From: Lysobacteraceae bacterium
GTDB taxonomy: Bacteria; Pseudomonadota; Gammaproteobacteria; Xanthomonadales; Rhodanobacteraceae
DNA length: 49,683 nucleotides
Assembly (NCBI GenBank): GCA_028871555.1
Contig: JAGWNA010000016.1
Location: forward strand, 1 to 49,683
Reading direction: 5' to 3'
Numbering within the stretch: the stretch's first letter is position 1; each line of letters opens with the position of its first letter. Position numbers and translations under genes: made by a program. Below the pieces are notes generated by a model that made no database searches, had not been told where the DNA came from, and saw only the letters and a list, made by a program, of their open reading frames with translations. Positions 39,328 to 47,034 of this stretch are shown one piece after another.

Positions 39328-39761
39328 ACCCGCCGCCTGTAGGAGCGCACCCTGTGCGCGAAAAGCGGAAACAACACGTGGCAGCGCCGTAACGCTTTTC
39401 GCGCACAGGGTGCGCTCCTACAAACAGCATGCGCGCTCCTACGGCGGCGGATTGCGGATACGCGATCAGGCGTTCACGCCTTGCCGTGGAAAAGTTCGCG
39501 GCCGATCGGCATGCGGCGGAAGTCGATGAAGGAGTGCCGGCGCCGAAGGCCGTTGCCCGGCGCGGTGTCTTATGCCTTGCCGTGGAAAAGTTCGCGGCCG
39601 ATCGGCATGCGGCGGAAGTCGATGAAGGAGTGCCGGCGCCGAAGGCCGTTGCCCGGCGCGGTGTCTTATGCCTTGCCGTGGAAAAGTTCGCGGCCGATCA
39701 GCATGCGGCGGAAGTCGATGAAGGAGTGCCGGCGCCGAAGGCCGTTGCCCGGCGCGGTGTC
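39328..39761. other. Autotransporter-ivd convergent gap filled with repeats
   Basis: 434 bases with no gene: a perfect REP inverted repeat (39338-39422), a further lone REP arm at about 39432-39443, then three 96-bp tandem repeats derived partly from the ivd 3' end. Confidence 0.8.
39338..39422. repeat. Perfect 30-bp-arm inverted repeat (REP pair)
   Basis: Arms 39338-39367 and 39393-39422 are perfect reverse complements (TGTAGGAGCGCACCCTGTGC then GCGAAAAGCG) with a 25-base loop. It starts 11 bases after the autotransporter stop and probably serves as its transcription end. Confidence 0.9.
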
Positions 39762-39765
39762 TTAT
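39478..39765. repeat. Three 96-bp tandem repeats beyond the ivd stop
   Basis: Units start at 39478, 39574 and 39670 and run into the gene itself at 39766. Each starts with about 43 bp copied from the ivd 3' end (encoding [14 protein letters not shown] and stop) followed by a 53-bp spacer not found in the gene. The two outer copies have CGGC where the inner copy and the gene have CAGC. The outermost gene-like end stops with TGA, the others with TAA. Confidence 0.93.
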
Positions 39766-40919
39766 GCCTTGCCGTGGAAAAGTTCGCGGCCGATCAGCAT
39801 GCGGCGGATCTCGTTGGTGCCGGCGCCGATCTCGTACAGCTTGGCGTCGCGCAGCAACCGTCCGGCCGGAAACTCGTTGATGTAGCCGTTGCCGCCCAGG
39901 GTCTGGATCGCTTCCAGCGCCACCTGCACCGCCTTGGTGGAAGCGTTCAGCAGGCAGGCGGCCGGGTCGATGCGCGACTTCACGCCATTGTCGAACTGCT
40001 GCGCCACCATGTAGGCGAAACCGCGCGAGGATTGCAGCGCGGTGTACATGTCGGCGATCTTCGCCTGCATCACGCCGAAGGTGCCGATCGGTGCGTTGAA
40101 CTGCTTGCGCTCGCGCACATAGGGCAGGGCCAGGTCCAGCGCGGCCTGCATCAGCCCGAGCGGGCCGCCGGACAGCACCAGCCGTTCGGTGTCCAGGCCG
40201 CTCATCAGCACGCGCACGCCCTCGTTGACTTCGCCGACGATGTTCTCCTCGGGAATCTCGCAATCCTCGAACACCAGCTCGCAGGTGTTCGAGCCGCGCA
40301 TGCCGAGCTTGTCCAGCTTCTGCGCGGTGGAGAAACCGGGCATGCCCTTCTCGACGATGAAGGCGGTCATGCAGCGGCTGCCGGCCGGGCGCGGCGCGGT
40401 GCGCATGTAGACCAGCAGCACGTCGGCGTCGGGGCCGTTGGTGATCCACATCTTGTTGCCGTTGGCGACCCACACGTCGCCTTTCTTCCCGGCCTTGCAG
40501 GTCATCGAGCCGACCACGTCGGAGCCGGCGCCCGGTTCGCTCATCGCCAGCGCGCCGACGTATTCGCCGCTGCACATCTTCGGGATGTACTTGCGCCGCT
40601 GCGCCTCGTTGCCGTTGTGGAAGATGTTCTGCACGGCGAGGTTGGAGTGCGCGCCGTACGACAGCCCGACCGAACCGGACGCGCGCGAGATCTCCTCCAT
40701 CGCCACCATGTGCGCGAGAAAACCCATGCCGGTGCCGCCGTACTCGACGGGAATGGTCATGCCGAGCAGGCCCATCTCGCCGAACTTGCGCCACAGATCG
40801 GCCGGGAACAGGTTGTCGCGGTCGATGCGGTCGGCGCGCGGGGCGATTTCCTTTTCCGCGAACGCGTGCACGCTGTCGCGCAGCAGGTCGATGTCTTCTC
40901 CGAGCGGGAACGGGCGCAT
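39762..40919 (-). CDS. liuA: Isovaleryl-CoA dehydrogenase
   Basis: A 385-residue acyl-CoA dehydrogenase (FAD) oxidising isovaleryl-CoA to 3-methylcrotonyl-CoA in leucine catabolism. Motifs: [57 protein letters not shown], and [22 protein letters not shown], where the Glu is at the place of the isovaleryl-CoA dehydrogenase catalytic base (human Glu254). It ends [19 protein letters not shown]. Its product is the substrate of the carboxylase at 32-33.7 kb. The 3' end is tandemly duplicated downstream. Confidence 0.94.
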   Translation of the reverse strand: MRPFPLGEDIDLLRDSVHAFAEKEIAPRADRIDRDNLFPADLWRKFGEMGLLGMTIPVEYGGTGMGFLAHMVAMEEISRASGSVGLSYGAHSNLAVQNIFHNGNEAQRRKYIPKMCSGEYVGALAMSEPGAGSDVVGSMTCKAGKKGDVWVANGNKMWITNGPDADVLLVYMRTAPRPAGSRCMTAFIVEKGMPGFSTAQKLDKLGMRGSNTCELVFEDCEIPEENIVGEVNEGVRVLMSGLDTERLVLSGGPLGLMQAALDLALPYVRERKQFNAPIGTFGVMQAKIADMYTALQSSRGFAYMVAQQFDNGVKSRIDPAACLLNASTKAVQVALEAIQTLGGNGYINEFPAGRLLRDAKLYEIGAGTNEIRRMLIGRELFHGKA

Positions 40920-41003
40920 GCGGCGGAACTCCGGGCGTGATCAATCCGGCTCACATGATAGCGCGACGGGCAGGACCGGCATCGCTGCCAGGCATCGCCC
41001 CGA

Positions 41004-43163
41004 TCAGCCGGCCGGCAGCTGCGCGGCCAGCGCGACCAGCCGCCCGCACCGGGCCTGCACCAGCGCCAGCTGGGCCAGGACCAGGCGCGCGGTTTCGTCG
41101 TCGACGTCCGGTGGCGCAACCTCTGCAGCGGCGACGTCGCCGCCGGGTGGCAGCCCGCTGCGGTGTGCGCCCAGGCTGTCGGCCAGCGCATCCAGCATCG
41201 CCACGGTGGTGGCGCCGGCGTGCTCCACGGCGGCCAGCGCGGCGGCCGAACCGATTGCCTGGCGATGCACGCCCAGTGTCGACAGGTGCCCCAGCAGCGC
41301 ATGCGCCACGGTCAGGAAGCGCAGCAGCAGATCGCTGCCCTGGCGGTGGCGGCCCGGTTCGCGCAGCATGTTGGCCAGCACCCCGCTGAGCGTGGCGTCG
41401 GCGTTGTGGGCGTCGCGGCGGGCGATCCGGTAGGGCAGGTCGTCGCGCCTGCCGCCGGCGTACTGCGGGATGATCCGCGCCAGATAGCGCGCCTCGCTGC
41501 GCACGGTGTCGGCCAGCACGTGATCGAGCCGGCGTCCCTGCCAGTCGGGCAGGATCAGGTAGATCGCCAGCGCGGCGATGACCGCGCCGATCAGCGTGTC
41601 CAGCAGCCGCGGCCAGAGCACCGCATAGCCGCTGCCGACCTGGTTGACGCAGAGCACCACGAACAGCGTGATCGCCGTCGTGGCCAGTGCATAGCGGCGC
41701 TGGCGGGCGGCAAAGAAGACCACGCCGCTGGCGACGATCAGCGGCAGCTGCCACGCCCCCAGCGGCAGATGCAGCAGCGCCCAGCCCGCCACCAGTCCGG
41801 CGACGGTGCCGGCCACCCGCTGCAGCAGCACGCGGCGGGTCGCCCGGTAACTGGGCTGGCACACGAACAGCGTGGTCAGCAGGATCCAGTAGCCATGCTG
41901 CGGGTGCGCCAGTTGCAGCACGCCGTAGCCAGCCAGCAGCGCCAGCGACAGGCGCACCGCGTGACGGAAGCGCAGCGAGCGGACGGTCAGCTGCATGCGG
42001 ATGCGCGCCAGTGCCTCGCGCGCCGACTGCGGGGCCGGATTCTGTAGCGCCAGCTCGCTGTCGCTGCCGGCCGGGCCGGTTGGCGCGTCGTCGCCGAGCT
42101 GCGCATGGATCGCATCCAGGTTGCGCAGCAGCGCATCCAGCGAGCGCCGCAGCACCTCGCCCGGCGGCTGCGCCTGCCGGTGCAGCCCGGCGACCGCAAG
42201 GTGCACGTCATGCAGCGCGGCCGCTGCCGCGTCCGGGCTGCGCGACACGGTGCGCAGGCGCAGGTCGCGGGCGCGGGCACGGCAGCTGTCCGCCTCCAGC
42301 CGCAGCAGGTGTTCGCAGCGGAACAGCACGTCGCTGTGATAGAACGCCTCGGCCAGCGCCGCGTAGGGGTAGTGCGAGGAGCTGCCGCGTTCGTGCACGT
42401 CCTGCGCCATCAGGTACAGCCGCAGCAGGGCGGCGGTGCTGCCGCGCGGGCGGCGCGAGCCGATGCGGTCGATCAGCACCAGCCGGGCGGCGTTGAGCGC
42501 CTGCACCACGCGCTCGTTGCGCATCGCCAGGGCCAGTTGCAGCGCGTCGCGATCCAGCCCGTGGATCGGCACGAACAGGGCGGCCTTGGCATCGAGGTAA
42601 TCGGCCAGCGCGTCGAACAGCCGCGCCAGTGCGTGGCGCACCGCCTGCTGCGGCGCCAGGGCGCTCCACAGCAGCGACAGCGCGCCGTACCAGGCCGCAC
42701 CGGCCAGCAGCGGCAGGGTCTGCAGCCGCCATTCCGGCGCCGGCCCGCTGGCCAGGTCCGCGCTGATCATGGTGTACACCGACAGGATCAGCGTGGCTCC
42801 GGCCACCGTGGCGTAGCGGCCGCTGAGCGCGCCCAGCATCACCAGCGCAAACGTCGCCAGCGGCAGGCCGATCGCGAACAGCGGCGGATGCGGCAGCAGC
42901 CACTGCACCGCCGCCGCCGCGATCGCGAAGCAGGCCAGCGTGACCAGCACCGTCAGCAGGCGGTTGCGCCAGTGATCCTCGGTTTCCGCCAGCGCGCAGG
43001 CGATCGCACCGAGCAGGGCGGGAATCACCAGTTCGCCGCGTCCGGCCAGCAGGCCGAACGCCACGATCCCGCCCAGCGCCAGCAGTACGCGCAGGCATTC
43101 GGCGAAGCGGTCCGAGCCGCGCAGGCGGCGCCAGGAAAGGACAGGGAGCGGCATTGTCGACAT
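41004..43163 (-). CDS. FUSC family inner-membrane protein (YccS/YhfK-like)
   Basis: 719 residues. Two sets of membrane helices: N-terminal (residues about 20-180, e.g. VLLALGGIVAFGLLAG, ALVMLGALSGRYATVAGAT) and central (about 400-530, with GYWILLTTLFVCQPSYRATRRVLLQRVAGTV, the FUSC-like signature, quoted in part). A large cytoplasmic region lies between them. Family relatives include aromatic acid efflux (AaeB) proteins, but YccS/YhfK function is unknown. ATG 43163 is chosen because TATGCT (43175-43170 on the minus strand) ends six bases upstream, suggesting a leaderless start; ATG 43187 and 43154 are alternatives. Confidence 0.88.
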   Translation of the reverse strand: MSTMPLPVLSWRRLRGSDRFAECLRVLLALGGIVAFGLLAGRGELVIPALLGAIACALAETEDHWRNRLLTVLVTLACFAIAAAAVQWLLPHPPLFAIGLPLATFALVMLGALSGRYATVAGATLILSVYTMISADLASGPAPEWRLQTLPLLAGAAWYGALSLLWSALAPQQAVRHALARLFDALADYLDAKAALFVPIHGLDRDALQLALAMRNERVVQALNAARLVLIDRIGSRRPRGSTAALLRLYLMAQDVHERGSSSHYPYAALAEAFYHSDVLFRCEHLLRLEADSCRARARDLRLRTVSRSPDAAAAALHDVHLAVAGLHRQAQPPGEVLRRSLDALLRNLDAIHAQLGDDAPTGPAGSDSELALQNPAPQSAREALARIRMQLTVRSLRFRHAVRLSLALLAGYGVLQLAHPQHGYWILLTTLFVCQPSYRATRRVLLQRVAGTVAGLVAGWALLHLPLGAWQLPLIVASGVVFFAARQRRYALATTAITLFVVLCVNQVGSGYAVLWPRLLDTLIGAVIAALAIYLILPDWQGRRLDHVLADTVRSEARYLARIIPQYAGGRRDDLPYRIARRDAHNADATLSGVLANMLREPGRHRQGSDLLLRFLTVAHALLGHLSTLGVHRQAIGSAAALAAVEHAGATTVAMLDALADSLGAHRSGLPPGGDVAAAEVAPPDVDDETARLVLAQLALVQARCGRLVALAAQLPAG

Positions 43164-43210
43164 CGGGCCAGCATACGATGGAGGCATCAATGGGGTGTTC
43201 CCGGGTAGGC

Positions 43211-43241
43211 AAAAAAAACGCCGGCGAGCAGCCGGCGTTTT
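43211..43241 (-). terminator. Terminator of the leucine dehydrogenase gene
   Basis: AACGCCGGC, five bases, GCCGGCGTT. On the minus strand it ends in T8. It lies 24 bases below the dehydrogenase stop and upstream of the FUSC gene. Confidence 0.85.
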
Positions 43242-43264
43242 CGGACGCAGTCGAATCGCGTCGC

Positions 43265-44386
<1,122 letters not shown>

Positions 44387-44687
44387 GATTCAAGGTGCCT
44401 GACGGCAGCAGACGGATGACGTGTCGGGGGATGCAATGTCCCGCACGGGGTGATGGAAACGCCGGAAACCGATCGCCCCGACAGGGGCCGGGGCGAGGAA
44501 TGAAGGCGCGCAGTTTAGTACGTCACCCGGCGATCGGTTGATGCGTTGCAGCAAACCGATGGCGCACGGATGGTGCCCGGAGCATGCCCGGGACGCTGTC
44601 GCCCGCCCGGTCGCGGCGCCATCACTGGCCGATCCGGTGCTGACCGCGGGCCGCTGCCCGCCCGGGCGGCCAAAGTCCGGCAGGCTC
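44387..44687. other. Intergenic region upstream of leucine dehydrogenase
   Basis: About 300 bases. A weak minus-strand promoter-like pair (TCAACC, 18 bases, TAAACT near 44507-44540) is the only signal seen; no gene or RNA is recognisable. Confidence 0.35.
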
Positions 44688-45482
44688 CTACATGCGGCAA
44701 TCCGGCACATGGCCGCTGGCGCGCGCCTGTTCGAATACCGGCAGCAGTTGCTGTGCCTGCCGTCCCAGCACCTGCGCGCGGTTGCCGGGGGATGGATGGG
44801 TGGACAGGAATACCGGCGGCTTGCCGCCGCCCTGTTTTTCCATCTTCTGCCACAGCGTCACCGCCGCCCGCGGATCGAAACCCGCCTTGGCCATGTAGCG
44901 CTGGCCCAGCACGTCCGCCTCGCTCTCCTGCGTGCGCGAGAACGGCAGCAGGATGCCCACCTCCGCTCCCAGGCCCAGCGCGGCCGCGGCATAGCCGGCA
45001 TTGGTGCCGCGGCTGCCGGCGTAGATGGTGCCGGCGGCCACGGCGGCCTGCGCCGCCATGTTGTCGGACATGCGCTCGGCGCCGTGCCGCGCCACCACGT
45101 GCGACAGCTCATGGCCCAGCACCACCGCCAGCTGGTCCTCGTCGGTGGCCACCTTGAACATGCCCTGGTTCACGCCGATCCGGCCGCCGGGCAGGGCGAA
45201 TGCATTGGCGCTGTTGTCGCCGATGATCTGCACTTCCCACTGCTGGGTATTCCACGGCGGCGGCAGCACCGCGATCAGCGCATGGGCGACGCAACTGGCG
45301 TAGGCCTGTTCGCGCGGCGCCTCGACGAACTTGCCCTGCTTGCGCATGTCGTTGAAGGCGCTCAGGCCCAGCTGGTTCATCTGGCTGTCGGACACCATCA
45401 TCAGCTGGGTGCGGCCGGTCGGCGAAGTGGCGCAGGCGGCCAGCAAGGCGGTCAGCGCGGCGGTCGGCCATACGCGTTTCAT
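44688..45482 (-). CDS. M48 family metalloprotease lipoprotein
   Basis: 264 residues. A signal peptide ends in the lipobox LLAAC (Cys16). The peptidase domain has the zinc motif HELSHVVARHGAERMSD (HExxH, about residue 124) and the third ligand in SEADVLGQRYMAKAGFDPRA. This matches the LoiP/YggG and YcaL periplasmic, outer-membrane-attached quality-control proteases. No TPR tail is present, unlike BepA. The protein ends HVPDCRM. Confidence 0.92.
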   Translation of the reverse strand: MKRVWPTAALTALLAACATSPTGRTQLMMVSDSQMNQLGLSAFNDMRKQGKFVEAPREQAYASCVAHALIAVLPPPWNTQQWEVQIIGDNSANAFALPGGRIGVNQGMFKVATDEDQLAVVLGHELSHVVARHGAERMSDNMAAQAAVAAGTIYAGSRGTNAGYAAAALGLGAEVGILLPFSRTQESEADVLGQRYMAKAGFDPRAAVTLWQKMEKQGGGKPPVFLSTHPSPGNRAQVLGRQAQQLLPVFEQARASGHVPDCRM

Positions 45483-45761
45483 GTGTCGATCCTCCGTGGC
45501 AGGAGCACCGGAGCATAGCCGCCACCGGCGCCGTCTGACGAGACCGTCCGGGTCGGCCCCAGCCGTCGCGGAGCCGGTGCCGATGCGCCCGGCCCGTGGG
45601 GGTTCGAGGCGAAAAGCGCGATGCGCGCGAAGAATTTGCTTTCAGTTGCAACAACACTTCTGAAACTTGGGGTATGCTGCAATGCAATATAGCGATGCCT
45701 GCCGGAACCCACCTTGGTGCGTCTGCGGCCCTGGCATTCCCCGATCCTGCGGAGCTACGCC

Positions 45762-46697
45762 ATGCCTCGTCGTTCGGTTGCCGTTCCAGCCTCCCTTGAT
45801 GCATTCGCAGGCCGGCTCAGGCTCGGTACCCTGCGCGCCGGTTTCGCGTTGGGCAGCCGGCTGCTGCCGGCGCGTACCCTGCGGCATGCCGTGCAGCTGT
45901 TCATCACGCCGTTCGCCAGCAGCCGCAGCCGCGCGCTGGCGGCGCAGCCGGGGCTGGCGATGCGGCGCGGAGAGATCATCATCCGCGGCAAGCGCATCGC
46001 CACCTACACCTGGGGCGATCCGATCCGCCAGCCGTATGCGCTGCTGGTGCATGGCTGGTCCAGCTTCGGCCTGCGCTATCTGCCGTGGGTATCGCACCTG
46101 CGGGCGCTGGGCTACGCGGTGATCACCTTCGACCAGCCCGGCCACGGCCTCAGCGGCGGACGCCACTGCACGCTGCCGGATTTCGTGGACACCATCAACG
46201 AGCTAGGCCGCTGCCATGGCCCGGCGGCGCTGGCGATCGGCCATTCGATGGGCGCGGCGGCGCTGGTGCTGGCGCAGGATCAGGCGTGGCAGGCACAGCG
46301 GCTGATCCTGCTGGCGCCGGCGGCCGACATGCTGGCCGTGACCGATCGCTTCTTCCGCCGGGTCCGCCTGGGCCTGCATCTGCGCGAACGCTTCCTCGCC
46401 TGGCACGAGCGGCACACCGGCACCCACCTGCGGGATCTGCAGATGCATCGCCACCTGCCCGCGCTCGGCCAGCCGGGGCTGGTCGTGCACGACCTGGACG
46501 ACCGCGACGTGCCGTGGCAGGAGGGCGAATGCTATGCGCGCCACTGGCCCAAGTCGCGCCTGCTCACCACCCAGGGCCTGGGCCATCACCGCATCGTCGA
46601 GGCGCCGGAGGTGATCGAGGCCGCGCTGGCGTTCCTGCGCGGCGAGGAAGTCGGCAGCCGCGTGGTCGGCAGCCCGAACCTCACGTTCTGCGTGTGA
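45762..46697 (+). CDS. Alpha/beta hydrolase
   Basis: 311 residues. The hydrolase fold has oxyanion HGWSSFG (about residue 105), nucleophile elbow AIGHSMGAAA, an acid in HDLDDRDVPW and the catalytic His in GLGHHRIVEA. Substrate unknown; the motifs are like serine esterases or lipases. ATG 45762 is preceded by GGAG eight bases upstream. The AT-rich stretch 45630-45700 upstream probably holds the promoter, but I cannot choose hexamers. Confidence 0.88.
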   Translation: MPRRSVAVPASLDAFAGRLRLGTLRAGFALGSRLLPARTLRHAVQLFITPFASSRSRALAAQPGLAMRRGEIIIRGKRIATYTWGDPIRQPYALLVHGWSSFGLRYLPWVSHLRALGYAVITFDQPGHGLSGGRHCTLPDFVDTINELGRCHGPAALAIGHSMGAAALVLAQDQAWQAQRLILLAPAADMLAVTDRFFRRVRLGLHLRERFLAWHERHTGTHLRDLQMHRHLPALGQPGLVVHDLDDRDVPWQEGECYARHWPKSRLLTTQGLGHHRIVEAPEVIEAALAFLRGEEVGSRVVGSPNLTFCV

Positions 46698-47034
46698 ACG
46701 CTGCCCCCCGGCGAGTCTCGAACAAGCCGGTTCCCGGCTCGCGCCGCCACCGCCGAAGCCTTCATCGACGGCGCATGTGCAACATGCGAGGAGCGGCTGT
46801 CGTGGGGTCGCTCCTGTAGCCCGCTCGCGGGCGATGCTTCTGCTCTGAATCCAGCCGGAGAGATCAAAGCAGCGGCATCGCCCGCAAGCGTGCTCCTGCA
46901 ATACGGACCGGGATGATTCGGGCGTCGCCACCGTCCCTGCCGGCAGGGTGCTGCCCCGCGTCCGCCACCGGGCAAAGGGGCACGCCGGATACGCTCCAGG
47001 CCGATCCCCATTAGAATCGAAGGGGTTCAAGCAC
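46698..47034. other. Intergenic region between the hydrolase and icmF
   Basis: 337 bases with a REP-type inverted pair at 46811-46901 and a possible TAGAAT -10 at 47012-47017 for icmF. Nothing else is recognised. Confidence 0.5.
46811..46901. repeat. REP inverted pair, second arm type
   Basis: Left arm 46811-46837 (CTCCTGTAGCCCGCTCGCGG then GCGATGC) and right arm 46875-46901 (GCATCGCCCGCAAGCGTGCTC) are imperfect reverse complements, with GCGGGCGATGC matched exactly. The arm sequence differs from the GCGCACCCTG type seen elsewhere in the window. Confidence 0.75.

Noticed and set aside
39478..39765. Possible coding extension of a repeat protein (32-residue units on the plus strand)
   Set aside because: The period comes from duplicated ivd 3' sequence; the frame has no ribosome site or family resemblance.
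45665..45680. Sigma-54 promoter (TTGGGGTATGCTGCA) before the alpha/beta hydrolase
   Set aside because: The GG and GC pairs are not at the required -24/-12 spacing.
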